A stretch of DNA of 64,000 nucleotides from an uncultured bacterium (GTDB lineage: Bacteria > Desulfobacterota > GWC2-55-46). The first letter of the stretch is position 1; each line of letters opens with the position of its first letter. Shown here piece after piece: positions 16,961 through 26,069 of this stretch. The DNA is taken from positions 62,001 to 126,000 of the forward strand of contig CAJPGC010000003.1 in assembly GCA_905339405.1 (NCBI GenBank), in the 5' to 3' direction. Both the position numbers and the translations under genes were made by a program. The notes beneath the pieces were generated by a model. It did no database searches, had not been told where the DNA came from, and saw only the letters and a list, made by a program, of their open reading frames with translations.

Positions 16961-17748
16961 GCGGGCTCCTCACGCTGAGCAGGCTTTGCCGCCCTGCCTG
17001 CCGCAAACGGCGCGACAAGGCCGTCGCCGAACGCAACGCCTTCCGGCAGGCTCGCGATATATCTTATGAGGCTTGCGGCCCTGTCGGGCGCGAGCGAATA
17101 GCCGGGCGCCTTTATGGGACCGTTCTGCTCCCAAAGGGGAGTGTCCACGGCGTCCGGCAGGAGGGCGTGCACGCGCACCCCGTACTGGCGCATCTCCTCG
17201 GCCAGGGACTCGGAAAGCCCCATCATCCCGAACTTGGAGGCGCAGTAGGCCGAATCAAAGGCCCTGCCTTTTCTTCCTGATACCGAAGTGACGTTTATTA
17301 TCATCCCTTTTTTCTGTTGGGCCATGACTGCTGCGATTGCCCTGTTGCAGAAGAACGTGCCCTTGAGGTTCGTCTCTATCACTTCGTCCCACTCCCTCTC
17401 CGAAAGCTGGAGGAGGGTCTTGGGGCCGCTGTCTTTTGCCCTCAGTATTCCCGCCGAATGCACGAGGATATCTATTGAGCCGAACCTTCTTACGGCCTCC
17501 TCGGCCATCATGGCCATGTCGGTCTCAGAGCGGACGTCCACGGCCATTCCCGTTACGGCCCCCTTGGCGGCGAGTTCGGCGACCGCTGCGTCAACCGGCT
17601 CCTGCCTGAGGTCGGCCACGAGAACGGATACGCCGTCTTCGGCAAAAAGGGCGGCCACCGCCTTGCCGATGCCGCTCGCGCCTCCCGTGACGATTGCCGT
17701 CTTTCCGGCGAGCCGCGCCCTTATCCTGCCGTCGAGTACGCTTTTCAT
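16957..17748 (-). CDS. Short-chain dehydrogenase/reductase (SDR2)
   Basis: A 263-residue classical SDR. The cofactor motif is TGGASGIG (TGxxxGxG), followed by VLVADLR, HSAGIL (NAG-like), the catalytic Ser in NVTSVSGRKG and YCASK (YxxxK). The proton-relay Asn lies in EVIETNLKGTFF. It should reduce a ketone or oxidise an alcohol with NAD(P). It overlaps its upstream and downstream neighbours by 4 bp each, so it belongs firmly to the polyketide operon. It resembles SDR1 at 22544 in layout and C-terminal IRYIASLPEGVAFGDG versus ITYMMALPEDTVVGDP, so the two may be duplicates that act on related intermediates. Confidence 0.9.
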   Translation of the reverse strand: MKSVLDGRIRARLAGKTAIVTGGASGIGKAVAALFAEDGVSVLVADLRQEPVDAAVAELAAKGAVTGMAVDVRSETDMAMMAEEAVRRFGSIDILVHSAGILRAKDSGPKTLLQLSEREWDEVIETNLKGTFFCNRAIAAVMAQQKKGMIINVTSVSGRKGRAFDSAYCASKFGMMGLSESLAEEMRQYGVRVHALLPDAVDTPLWEQNGPIKAPGYSLAPDRAASLIRYIASLPEGVAFGDGLVAPFAAGRAAKPAQREEPA

Positions 17749-20003
17749 CTTTTCCTCAAAACGGCCATGAACGCGCTCCTGCCGGAGGCCATGCCCCGTT
17801 CGACGTCATCTTTGAACTGCGTCATCCTCGTGAACGACAGATGTCCGCTCTCTTCCATTGCTTCGAGATACTTGAACCTGTACTCGCAGTACCTCTCCCA
17901 GGTATCGGCCGTGCACTCGAGGCGCTCCTCGACGCTGAAACCCGCCTCGTCGAAGGCCGCGAGGAACCCCGAAAGGCCCGTTATGCCGTCAGAGGCCTTC
18001 ATCGCGCCCGAGCCTTCATTTGAATCGGCCATGTCGAAAACCGCGACGTACCCGCCGGGCCTGATTAGCCTTTTCATCTCGGCCATGAACGCCCGCCTGT
18101 CGCTATAGTAAAAGCAGGGCTCGATGGCGAAGCAGCAATCATAAGAGTCCGGCTCGACAGGGAGAGTCCCGTCCTGGTTGACGCCTATGAACTCTGCCTT
18201 GTCTATCGAGGTCCTGCACCTCTCTATTTTCCAGTATGAGAAGGTCGCGCCCGTGACCCTGGCCTCGGGAAAGCTCTCGGTCAGGAGCTTGGCCATGCCG
18301 CCTTCATTTGAATCGAGGTTGAGGACGCTTTCTCCTGCCGCTGGCGTCATCGATATCAGCTTGCGCGCGAGGTTGAAGCAGGCGTCCCGCTGCGAGCGCG
18401 TCGAGGCGTCCCAAAGGCCCGTGCTCCTGAAGCCCGAGTACCCGAAATAGTCCGCGCTTATCCAGTGGTACAAAGGCCAGTCAGACCTGCGCATACCCCC
18501 GAAAGACGTGCTCGCCGCCTTTCTCCTCTCGTTCTCCCTTACGTAGCCCTGCCATATCTCGAGCCCGCCGAGCGGGTTTGGGACGTAGTCCCAGCCGTCG
18601 AGGTTCCTGGTGGCTATCTCCGGGCCGAACGGGTTGGACACGCCTATGAAAAGACCGTGCGGACTGGCGGTAAGCGACCTTATGCCCTGGTTGTAGGGGT
18701 TTCCGAAGCCGTGCTGGGTAACGGGCTCCCAGGACGACCCATCCCTGCTCCTCCAGAGGTGGCAGCCCGCGAAGTTTTCCATCATGCTGTCTATGCCGAT
18801 GCGCCTCAAATTCATCTTCTTAGCGTAAGGGAGCTTCTGGAGGTCGAGGAACGGGAGCATGCTGCACCAGTTGAGAGTGCCCGCGTATATCCAGCCGTTA
18901 TACGACTCCATCTCCCATATGTATCCGTTGTATATCCTGTTGAAGCCCGCCTCGTAGCCGGAGACAGGCAGCTTGAAGCCCTCGGGCGTATGCCTCTGCT
19001 CGCCTACGACGACTTCCCAGCTGTCGTCGGGGTGTATCCTCAAAATCTCGGCGGCGGCCGGGCCTATTATGTGGTCGTAATCAAAGCCGCCGTTCTGTAT
19101 GCCGGTGCCCACGTATAGCGCGTCTCCGTGAGCGCACATCGTCATCGCCATCTCGTTCAGGTTGCCCCTGTACGCGCCGTGCGTGACGACCTTCTTCCAT
19201 TTATACGGAGGTTTGCCCTCGCAATCGCTCTTCCATATCTGGCAGCCCGTCGTCGGGTTGAACGTCCCCGCGTATAAGTGGCCGTTAAAGACCCCGAGCT
19301 CGTAGATGGAAAGGTTTTCGGGGTCCCCGAAGCCGTACTCGCTGACCTCGGTCCACTTGCCGGAGGCGGGGTCATCGGTCTCCATGACGACAGGGAAGTC
19401 GGATATGCAGGGCTTGCCATCCCAGCCGAAATCGCTGAACCTGCCGGTAGGGGCTATGTAGAGCTTCCCTTTGAACGCTTCCAGGGAACGGAAGGTGTTG
19501 ACCTTTCCGTTCTCCATTATCGGCGCAAAGCTGAACTCGCGTCCGTCCCTGGTCATGAGTATCCCCGGGTCCTTCGCCTTTTTAGGCGCCCAGGTAGCGA
19601 TGCAAAGCGTCTTCTCGCCATCCTTTTCGAAAACGGACATGGCCCGGTAGCCGATGTCCCTCGTGACCATGTTCCCTTCCCTGCCGAGCACCAGGGGAGA
19701 CCTGTAGGCCTTCCTCCATTCGCCCTTCTCAGGGTTCAGGGCCCAGACCTCGACCTGCCTGTCCTTTATCTCCCAGACGTCCTTCGGGCATTTTATGGGC
19801 CAGGGGTTGAGGGTGTGCGCCTTATGCATTTTTATCATGCACAGGTTCGCCCTCGTGACCCCTACGAAGAGCTCTCCGTTGAACCACGCCATTGAATGGG
19901 GGTACGCGTTCCATCCGTCTCCGAAGCCGTTCCGGGAAGCCAGCCTGTAGCTTATTATCCTGTTCTCGGTATTTCCCTGCTGCATATCCCTTTGCCCGCT
20001 CAA
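17745..20003 (-). CDS. Beta-propeller-like domain fused to a SAM-dependent methyltransferase
   Basis: A 752-residue fusion. Residues 30-490 contain repeated blades with motifs such as NGELFVGV, KGKLYIAP, NGHLYAGTFN, GDALYVGTG, NGWIYAGT and HGLFIGVSNPFGP, each followed by a W/SSWE or IWKS strand, which fits a seven-bladed propeller. Residues 510-752 form a class I methyltransferase (VLNLDSNEGGMAKLL in the place of the usual DxGxGxG motif I, GVNQDGTLPVEPDSYDCCFAIEPCFYY as motif II/III, then LIRPGGYVAVFDMAD). The SAM motif I is degenerate, so activity is not certain. It overlaps both neighbouring genes by 4 bp. I know of no characterised protein with this architecture; the propeller may bind the substrate or a partner. 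Confidence 0.8.
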   Translation of the reverse strand: MSGQRDMQQGNTENRIISYRLASRNGFGDGWNAYPHSMAWFNGELFVGVTRANLCMIKMHKAHTLNPWPIKCPKDVWEIKDRQVEVWALNPEKGEWRKAYRSPLVLGREGNMVTRDIGYRAMSVFEKDGEKTLCIATWAPKKAKDPGILMTRDGREFSFAPIMENGKVNTFRSLEAFKGKLYIAPTGRFSDFGWDGKPCISDFPVVMETDDPASGKWTEVSEYGFGDPENLSIYELGVFNGHLYAGTFNPTTGCQIWKSDCEGKPPYKWKKVVTHGAYRGNLNEMAMTMCAHGDALYVGTGIQNGGFDYDHIIGPAAAEILRIHPDDSWEVVVGEQRHTPEGFKLPVSGYEAGFNRIYNGYIWEMESYNGWIYAGTLNWCSMLPFLDLQKLPYAKKMNLRRIGIDSMMENFAGCHLWRSRDGSSWEPVTQHGFGNPYNQGIRSLTASPHGLFIGVSNPFGPEIATRNLDGWDYVPNPLGGLEIWQGYVRENERRKAASTSFGGMRRSDWPLYHWISADYFGYSGFRSTGLWDASTRSQRDACFNLARKLISMTPAAGESVLNLDSNEGGMAKLLTESFPEARVTGATFSYWKIERCRTSIDKAEFIGVNQDGTLPVEPDSYDCCFAIEPCFYYSDRRAFMAEMKRLIRPGGYVAVFDMADSNEGSGAMKASDGITGLSGFLAAFDEAGFSVEERLECTADTWERYCEYRFKYLEAMEESGHLSFTRMTQFKDDVERGMASGRSAFMAVLRKR

Positions 20004-21643
20004 GCGGTCGCGAACGCCTCGGAAAGCTTGTCCCAGCTGCGGGCCTCTTCTTCCGGGGTTACGCCCTTGATGCGGTTCTGCACTATCTTCTGCCTCTCGC
20101 GCACTATGAGCCTGTGCGCCGGGTTGGAGCCGTCAACCACCGACTTCTCGGCTGAATCGAGGTAAACGAAATAACAGTTCTCGACTGAGGTGAAGAGCCT
20201 TATGACCTGCCTTACGGCCTCCTCCGAGTCCATCGTGCTGTGCTTCCATTTATCGTAATAACCGGTAAGCGAATACTTCTTCCTCATCTCCGGCGTTGAA
20301 ACCGGCGAGACCGGCAACACGAGGAACGCGTTCACCGAGTAGAAGTTCAGCCCGTTTTCGTTCGTCGGGTACGAGTTCAGGAAATCTATCGTATTCTGCA
20401 CCGTCTTGTCGGTCTCGCCGGGGAAGCCCACGAAAAGGGTCGAGTAGGTGTTTATGCCGGCGCGGTTCAAGGCGTGGATCGCCTCAAGCGACCTCTCGGG
20501 AGTGACCTTTTTGCTCATGTTCTGCAGTATGAGCGCGTCCCCCGACTCTATTCCAAGTGCCATCGAATAGCATCCGGCGTCGCTTAGCATCTCGGCCGTT
20601 TCGTTATCTATGACGTCCGTCCTGGTAAATCCCCTCCATTTAACGTTGACCTTCTCTTTTATGAGGGAGCTGCAGAAGGTCTTGAGGTGGTCCTTGTTCA
20701 AAAAGAGGTTCTCGTCGACGCAGCAGACGTGCTTGTCGCCGAAGCGCCTGCTCATGCACTTGAGCTCGTGTATGACGAGCTCCCACTTGCGGTTGACGAG
20801 CTTTCTTTCGAGGCCGACGAAGTCGCAGAAGCTGCACCTGTAAGGGCAGCCCTGCTTGATGCTCACCGGAAGCTCGAAACCGATTATCCCGGGGTCTACC
20901 GAGTCCCAGTCGATTGCGAAGTCCTCGAGGAGGTAGGGCTCCTGCTCGATGGGGTTCTGCACGTACTCCCCGTCCCTGTAATACCCGAGGCTCGGCAGGC
21001 CGTAGGGGTCGGAGCCCGACCTCACCGCCTCGATGAGCTTAAGAAGGGTCGTCTCTCCCCTCGAGTTCACGACGTAAAAGTCGGCAGTGTCCTTTCTCTC
21101 CCCGAAGAAGTAGTGCATCTTCGTGAGCCACTCCATGGGGAATTCGGTCAGCTCGCCCTTGTCGTACAGTTCCCTTATCTTGTGCGACTTGAAGAGCTTC
21201 GTGCCGCCCACTATCACCTTTATGCCGGGCACCCGCTCCTTCATGTACGCCGTTATCTCTGATATGAGCCTGGGGAATATGATAAGAGAGCTTGATATTA
21301 TCCCGAACTCGGGGTTCGAGGCCAGCGCTTGGTCGACCCTGTCCAGCTCGTCGGCGAAGTTGTTTATGGTGCTGACCCTCAACCCGAGCTTTTTCCTTAT
21401 GAGGTCTGAGATGTAAACCGCGTTCAGGAACGTCGGCGAATGCGCCGTCCTGGGTATCTGGTCCCATTCCGCCTTCGCTGCCGCCAGGTCGCGGTTGTTC
21501 TTGAAGTAATGGCGGAGGAAATCGAAGGAGCACTGGTAGTCGTCCATGTACAGCTTGAAGTTGTGGACGACGCCCCCGGTCGTTATCATCGCCTTGTCGG
21601 TGTAGGCGTAGTTGCCTATGACCAAAGCGTCTATCTTACCCAT
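20000..21643 (-). CDS. Radical SAM protein (second in operon)
   Basis: A 547-residue radical SAM enzyme. An N-terminal B12-binding-like domain (residues 1-200, GIISSSLIIFPRLISEI, IVGGTKLFKSHKI) lacks an evident cobalamin His motif. The [4Fe-4S] motif is KQGCPYRCSFCDFVG near residue 280, followed by VDENLFLNKDHL and a GIESGD / VGFPGETD core, which is the pattern of MiaB/HemN-like Elp3-type radical SAM proteins. It overlaps the propeller-methyltransferase gene by 4 bp, so their products may act in sequence. Its cysteines are distinct from those of the radical SAM protein at 15029, so the two probably act on different steps. No accessory auxiliary-cluster domain is obvious. Confidence 0.88.
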   Translation of the reverse strand: MGKIDALVIGNYAYTDKAMITTGGVVHNFKLYMDDYQCSFDFLRHYFKNNRDLAAAKAEWDQIPRTAHSPTFLNAVYISDLIRKKLGLRVSTINNFADELDRVDQALASNPEFGIISSSLIIFPRLISEITAYMKERVPGIKVIVGGTKLFKSHKIRELYDKGELTEFPMEWLTKMHYFFGERKDTADFYVVNSRGETTLLKLIEAVRSGSDPYGLPSLGYYRDGEYVQNPIEQEPYLLEDFAIDWDSVDPGIIGFELPVSIKQGCPYRCSFCDFVGLERKLVNRKWELVIHELKCMSRRFGDKHVCCVDENLFLNKDHLKTFCSSLIKEKVNVKWRGFTRTDVIDNETAEMLSDAGCYSMALGIESGDALILQNMSKKVTPERSLEAIHALNRAGINTYSTLFVGFPGETDKTVQNTIDFLNSYPTNENGLNFYSVNAFLVLPVSPVSTPEMRKKYSLTGYYDKWKHSTMDSEEAVRQVIRLFTSVENCYFVYLDSAEKSVVDGSNPAHRLIVRERQKIVQNRIKGVTPEEEARSWDKLSEAFATA

Positions 21644-21656
21644 CGCAGCCCATCCT

Positions 21657-22541
21657 TTACAGGTTTTTTCCCAGGAACGCGGAAGCCCTCTCCCAGACCT
21701 CGTCCTTAGACGCTATGAGGAAATGCCCGCCCATGAGTCCCCTTATCTCAACGAGCTCAAGGGGCTTATTGTATTTTCTAGCCTCAGAGACAAGGGCGGC
21801 GGCGTGCTCGAACGGCACGAACCTGTCCTTTGCCCCGTGTATGACAAGCACTGGTATCTTAGCGTCTTTGATGTAGGTCAGGGCCGAGCGCTTGCTGAAG
21901 TTCTCTTTCGCCCTGAGGTCCGATTCGGGAGGCCAGCCCAGCGCATTCTTGACGCCGCTCACGCCGTAGGCGTCGTATTTTTTCATGTCCTTGTCTTTTT
22001 TCATCCAGTTCTCGTAGTGGCGAACGTGCATGGCAAGGTCAGTGACCCCGCTTATGTCGACGACCGCCTTCGACTTGAGGCCGTGGGCGGGGTCGAGCGA
22101 AGAAAGGAGAGCTAAAAAGCCGCCGTGGCTTATGCCGACGAAGGCGATCCTCTCCGGGTCGACGTAGGGCTCCTTGATGAACTTTTTGTAGGCCGCTATT
22201 ATCGATTCGAACTCGCGGGCGTCACCAAAATACTTCGACGCGTACTCGACCGAAAAGACGGCGTACTTCTGCCCGAGGCTATCGGCCACCTCGTCCATCT
22301 CGAGGAGGTGCTTTGGCCCGTACTTCTCGTCCTTGTCGGAAAGCGAAGCCCCGCCGTGTATGAGGATTACCCCCGGGAGCTTTTTGGCGCCTTCAGGTAC
22401 CGACGCCCAGCCGGTAAGAGAGGTCCCGTCCGATATCGAATATTCGATCTTCGATACGTTAAGCTTCGTCTGCTTGGCCTCGGCAAAAAAGAAAAGTGAA
22501 GCTACCGCGAACACTGAAAGGAATACGGCTGTCTTTAGCAT
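21657..22541 (-). CDS. Secreted alpha/beta hydrolase (dienelactone/prolyl-oligopeptidase-like)
   Basis: A 294-residue protein. The correct start is the ATG at 22541 (AAGGGGG just upstream, two bases after the SDR1 stop). An open frame continues upstream to 22961, but that is antisense or shifted coding of SDR1. The N-terminus MLKTAVFLSVFAVASLFFFA is a signal peptide. The core shows GVILIHGGASL, nucleophile elbow VGISHGGF (GxSxG) and late IPVLVIHGAKDRFVP followed by a final GGHFL histidine, a full Ser-Asp-His set. It would act in the periplasm on an ester or thioester, perhaps the exported product. The substrate is unknown. Confidence 0.85.
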   Translation of the reverse strand: MLKTAVFLSVFAVASLFFFAEAKQTKLNVSKIEYSISDGTSLTGWASVPEGAKKLPGVILIHGGASLSDKDEKYGPKHLLEMDEVADSLGQKYAVFSVEYASKYFGDAREFESIIAAYKKFIKEPYVDPERIAFVGISHGGFLALLSSLDPAHGLKSKAVVDISGVTDLAMHVRHYENWMKKDKDMKKYDAYGVSGVKNALGWPPESDLRAKENFSKRSALTYIKDAKIPVLVIHGAKDRFVPFEHAAALVSEARKYNKPLELVEIRGLMGGHFLIASKDEVWERASAFLGKNL

Positions 22542-22543
22542 TG

Positions 22544-23299
22544 TCAAACCCCCTTTCTCTTCCTTGTCTTGAAAGGCATCATCACCGGGTCTCCGACGAC
22601 GGTGTCTTCCGGCAGCGCCATCATGTAGGTTATGAGCTCCGCGACCTGTTCCGGCTCGAGCGCCACGCCGAACTTGCCGGACAGCGCCGACGACGAAGTC
22701 ATGGGCGTGGCCGTCAGTCCCGGGAAGACCGCGTGCACTTTCACCCGGAAAGGCTTCATCTCCTCGGCGAGCGACTCGGTGAGGCCCGCCACTCCGAACT
22801 TCGAGGCGCTGTACGCGGGAGCGTAAGGCTGCCCCTTCAAGCCGGCCGGGTACGAAGATACGTTTATTATGGTCCCCGACCTTTTTTCCATCATCTCGGC
22901 GAGCACCGCCCTGTTCGACAGGAATACCCCTGTGAGGTTCACCCTCAGGACCTCGTCCCACTCGGAGAGCGGCAGTATGGAGGTATTGACCGGAAATACC
23001 CTGGAGGACGAGCCCTTTCCAACGCCAGCGGAGGCCACAAGGCCGTCTATCTTTCCAAAGGCGGCGAGGGTCTCCTCGCGCATCCTGTCCATATCAGCTT
23101 CGCTCGTGACGTCGGCCACAAGGGCATGCCCCGCCCCCCCCGTCCCGGTGACCGCGGCGAGCGTCTCTTCAAGCTTCGCCCTGTCCCTTCCTACCGCGAC
23201 GATCGAAGCGCCTTCCGCCGCGAGCATTACCGCCGCCGCCCTTCCTATGCCGCTGCCAGCTCCGGTGACTATGACTGCTTTCCCTTCGAGGCTGCCCAT
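22544..23299 (-). CDS. Short-chain dehydrogenase/reductase (SDR1)
   Basis: A 251-residue classical SDR with TGAGSGIG at the cofactor site, VASAGVGKG, the catalytic Ser in NVSSYPAG and YSASK. It should be an NAD(P)-dependent oxidoreductase of a hydroxy or keto group. The gene abuts the alpha/beta hydrolase gene at 23300 with no spacer and is followed after two bases by the secreted hydrolase. Its relatives include FabG-type reductases, and it could supplement or replace the ketoreductase step of the synthases, or act as tailoring enzyme. Confidence 0.9.
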   Translation of the reverse strand: MGSLEGKAVIVTGAGSGIGRAAAVMLAAEGASIVAVGRDRAKLEETLAAVTGTGGAGHALVADVTSEADMDRMREETLAAFGKIDGLVASAGVGKGSSSRVFPVNTSILPLSEWDEVLRVNLTGVFLSNRAVLAEMMEKRSGTIINVSSYPAGLKGQPYAPAYSASKFGVAGLTESLAEEMKPFRVKVHAVFPGLTATPMTSSSALSGKFGVALEPEQVAELITYMMALPEDTVVGDPVMMPFKTRKRKGV

Positions 23300-24193
23300 C
23301 TATCTCGCCTCCGCGTAGTTCTTCCCGGAAGAAGTCCTCGCTGAGCCGTCGATGAACGCCTTCAGGGCGGAAGCGAAAAACTCAGGCGCGAGCGCCGGAT
23401 GGAAATGGCCCTTGCCCGGCACCATGACACCGGCGCTGTCCTTTATGAGGCCCTTTAGAGAAGAGTACGTCTCGAGGAACATCGAGTGCTCTCCGTAAAT
23501 GACCAGCACCGGGCAGCGGACGGATTTTATCATCTCGGCCGTTATTACCGAGCCCCTGAACTCGGCGAGCGCGGAGGTCTCGGAGATGAGCTTCTGCCAG
23601 TGCGCGGCCGACTTCCTGCCCCCGTTCCAGCTGCCGAAAGGCAGAAAGAAGTCCGCTTTCCGGCAGCCCTCGCGAGCTTCCGCGAGCGCGGGAGCAGAGA
23701 GCTTCTTGAGCATCTCGGAATCTATCTCTGTCGAATCGTCAAGCTCGATGCCGGCGTTCAGGTACTTTTCCTTCAGGCTCTCCATCCAGTATTGCCACTC
23801 CCTTAGCCTGGGGGTCGGCTGCAGAGACCTTACGACGGCGTCCGCGAGCGTCAGCGTCTCCACCCTCTCTGGATGGGCCGACGCGAAATGGAGCGCAACC
23901 GCCCCGCCGTAGCTGTGGCCCGCAATGTGCGCTTTTGAAATATCAAGCGAGTCCATCAGGGCGAGGAGGTCCTGCTGGAGCGTGCCCGTATCATAACCGG
24001 AAGGGGTCATGTCGGATGAGCCGTGGCCTCTCATCTCGATGAGAGTCACCCTGAAGCGGTCGGCAAGGAAGCTTACCACCTTCGGATACCAGAAAGCCAT
24101 GTTGGCCCCGAGCCCGTGCACCAGCACCAGGTCGGGCCCGCTGCCCGTCCTGAAGTAATTGAGCTTTATCCCGTTTGCGTCTATCTTAGGCAT
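23300..24193 (-). CDS. Cytoplasmic alpha/beta hydrolase
   Basis: A 297-residue alpha/beta-fold hydrolase: oxyanion HG in VLVHGLGANMAFW, nucleophile GHSYGGA (GxSxG), SSDMTPSGYDTGTL cap entry and the late histidine in VPGKGHFHPALAPE. No signal peptide, so it should be cytoplasmic, unlike the second hydrolase of the operon. It lies three bases after the phosphatase-superfamily gene and directly before SDR1. A thioesterase-like role in releasing the chain from the ACP is attractive, because neither synthase has a thioesterase domain, but that is inference. Confidence 0.88.
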   Translation of the reverse strand: MPKIDANGIKLNYFRTGSGPDLVLVHGLGANMAFWYPKVVSFLADRFRVTLIEMRGHGSSDMTPSGYDTGTLQQDLLALMDSLDISKAHIAGHSYGGAVALHFASAHPERVETLTLADAVVRSLQPTPRLREWQYWMESLKEKYLNAGIELDDSTEIDSEMLKKLSAPALAEAREGCRKADFFLPFGSWNGGRKSAAHWQKLISETSALAEFRGSVITAEMIKSVRCPVLVIYGEHSMFLETYSSLKGLIKDSAGVMVPGKGHFHPALAPEFFASALKAFIDGSARTSSGKNYAEAR

Positions 24194-24196
24194 ACC

Positions 24197-25777
24197 TTAC
24201 TCTATGTAGCCGAGCATCTTAAGCTGCGACATCACTACGTCCGATTCCCCGTCGTCCTTCTTCTCCGCCTGACCACCCATTGAAAGCGTTCTGCCCTCGA
24301 CGGCAACCGGGGCGGCCTTCATCCGTTCGTCCGTGAATATCTCCGAGGGCACCCTTCCGGTCAGGTCCTCCGGGACGCTGAGGCCGAGGCTGTAAAGGAG
24401 CGCGGGCGCGACGTCAGTAATCTTGAGCGGGCCGAAGCTCCCCTTTTTAATGCCCTCGCCGAAGGCCATGAAAATGCCGTCGAGGCTGTGGCATCCGGCA
24501 GGCTCGGTCCTGGGCTTCAACGCTTTGTCCGAATTCAATATGGAGACCATGCCGCCGTCGCGCATGAGGACCGTGAGGTCGGGCGCGAGTTCCGAGTACT
24601 CGCCGGGAAACGCCTCTTCCCTCGTGAGCACCTTTGAGACCGGACGGCCCCCTTTTTCATCCCTGAACTCGTAGAGACCTTTCCTTATCCTCTCGCGCAC
24701 CTCGTGGTACTCGCTTTCGGAGACACCGGGCTTGCCTTCTGCGGCCTTCCTTATATATATGCCGTTGCTACTCGGCGTCCACGCGTAAGCGACCGTCCTG
24801 CCGTAGTCGAATATCCCGTTATGCGAGGAGATGCGCCCCTCTGTGAGCTGCCCGGGCGCGGCAAAGGAGTCGGGCTCCGACCAGTGCAGCAGGCCGTTGT
24901 CATGGAGCCATTTGTTCAAATAGAATATCTCGCCGGTCGTCTGAAAGCCGTGGTCGGAGGCCATGAAGACGGACGCCCCCGGCCCGGCGAGCTCTACTAT
25001 GCCGCTTATGATATTGTCGAGCTTTCTGAAATAATCGAGGCAAAGCTCCCTTATCGCGTCCTTCTCCGGAGTTCCGGTAAAGCCCTCGAGCCCGAGTATG
25101 TACGGCCAGAACAGGTGCTGGAGCTTATCGACTCCGTCGAAGACTACCGCAGTAAGGTCGCATGGGTCTGTGACCATTACGCGGCGGACTATCTCGAACC
25201 AGTTCCGCTCCCTTTCGATATGCGACCTTATCCAGGCCGAAGCCTCATCGGCCGGCATGGCCCCGCCCTGGAAACATTTCTTTTCCTGCTCGAGGTGGAA
25301 CCCGAGCGTCTTTATGTCGACGCCTGGGATGGTCTTCATCACTTCATAGAACTGCGGCGGCCAGGTAGCCCTTTTCAGGTGCTTCCAGGGTATGAAGCCG
25401 GAGACCAGGTAGCCGTTGACCTCCGCAGCTGGAGACATGCCGTAAAAGTTGAACGAGGCAACCCTCTTGCCCTGCCTCCCGGCTATAGACCAGATGGTCT
25501 CGCACTTCACGTCCTTCGAGTCGTTGAGCTTGAGGACGACCCCGCTGTCTTTCTCCTCGGGCCTCAGGAAGTCGAATATGCCGTGGCTCCCCGGCTCCCT
25601 GCCCGTCATGAGGGATATCCACGCCGGAGGCGTAAGCGGGTTTGAGGTCGAGTTGAGGATTGCCCTCGACCCTGAGGACGAAAGGGCCTTGAGCCCCGGC
25701 ATCACTCCGGAGTCCATCAGAATGTCCAGGACCTTGAATACGGCTCCGTCGAGCCCTATGAAAAGAGTCTTTCCCAA
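24197..25777 (-). CDS. Alkaline-phosphatase-superfamily phosphodiesterase (PDE2)
   Basis: A 526-residue member of the type I phosphodiesterase/nucleotide pyrophosphatase family. It starts TLFIGLDGAVFKVLDIL (metal Asp), has the nucleophile segment NPLTPPAWISLMTGREPGSHGIFDFLR and a second metal site FMASDHGFQTTGEIFYLN, with a later TEPAGCHSLDG histidine. It is related to but distinct from PDE1. It follows the acyl carrier protein gene after 10 bases and precedes a hydrolase. Such enzymes in lipid operons might act on phosphodiester or sulfate-ester intermediates; a link to ACP phosphopantetheine cannot be excluded. Confidence 0.82.
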   Translation of the reverse strand: MGKTLFIGLDGAVFKVLDILMDSGVMPGLKALSSSGSRAILNSTSNPLTPPAWISLMTGREPGSHGIFDFLRPEEKDSGVVLKLNDSKDVKCETIWSIAGRQGKRVASFNFYGMSPAAEVNGYLVSGFIPWKHLKRATWPPQFYEVMKTIPGVDIKTLGFHLEQEKKCFQGGAMPADEASAWIRSHIERERNWFEIVRRVMVTDPCDLTAVVFDGVDKLQHLFWPYILGLEGFTGTPEKDAIRELCLDYFRKLDNIISGIVELAGPGASVFMASDHGFQTTGEIFYLNKWLHDNGLLHWSEPDSFAAPGQLTEGRISSHNGIFDYGRTVAYAWTPSSNGIYIRKAAEGKPGVSESEYHEVRERIRKGLYEFRDEKGGRPVSKVLTREEAFPGEYSELAPDLTVLMRDGGMVSILNSDKALKPRTEPAGCHSLDGIFMAFGEGIKKGSFGPLKITDVAPALLYSLGLSVPEDLTGRVPSEIFTDERMKAAPVAVEGRTLSMGGQAEKKDDGESDVVMSQLKMLGYIE

Positions 25778-25787
25778 AAGCCCCTCC

Positions 25788-26069
25788 TTACTTCAGATGC
25801 TTCGCGAGAAAATCCGCTATCTCGGAAACCTTTATCTCGTCGACGTAGTTGCCGTCCTTAATGAGTATCTCCTCGAAGGGGAGGCCCCTTTTGCCGAAGC
25901 GTTCCTCTATGGCGCCGACGAGCTGCACGACGTCTATGGACTCGAACGCGAGGTCCGCTATTATGCCGGTCTGGGGCCCTATGCCGCCCGAGAAACCGGT
26001 GTCCCAATCGGCCGTCATCTCAGAGAGGATCGCTATCGTCTCCTGCAGAATCTTTTCATTGTCAAGCAT
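25788..26069 (-). CDS. Acyl carrier protein
   Basis: A 93-residue ACP with the attachment-site serine in LAFESIDVVQLVGAIEERFGKRG (F-E-S-I pattern). It is acidic and helical as expected. The ATG at 26069 overlaps the stop of the second synthase by 8 bases and has AGGAG upstream; an upstream GTG at 26081 is in frame. It would be phosphopantetheinylated by the PPTase domain at the C-terminus of that synthase. It supplements the three ACP domains in the first synthase, and may receive a starter or finished chain. Confidence 0.92.
   Translation of the reverse strand: MLDNEKILQETIAILSEMTADWDTGFSGGIGPQTGIIADLAFESIDVVQLVGAIEERFGKRGLPFEEILIKDGNYVDEIKVSEIADFLAKHLK

Noticed and set aside
22542-22961. 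N-terminal 140-codon extension of the secreted hydrolase
   Set aside because: It overlaps SDR1 in another frame and is Arg/Gly-rich nonsense. A signal peptide and a ribosome site at 22541 define the real start.
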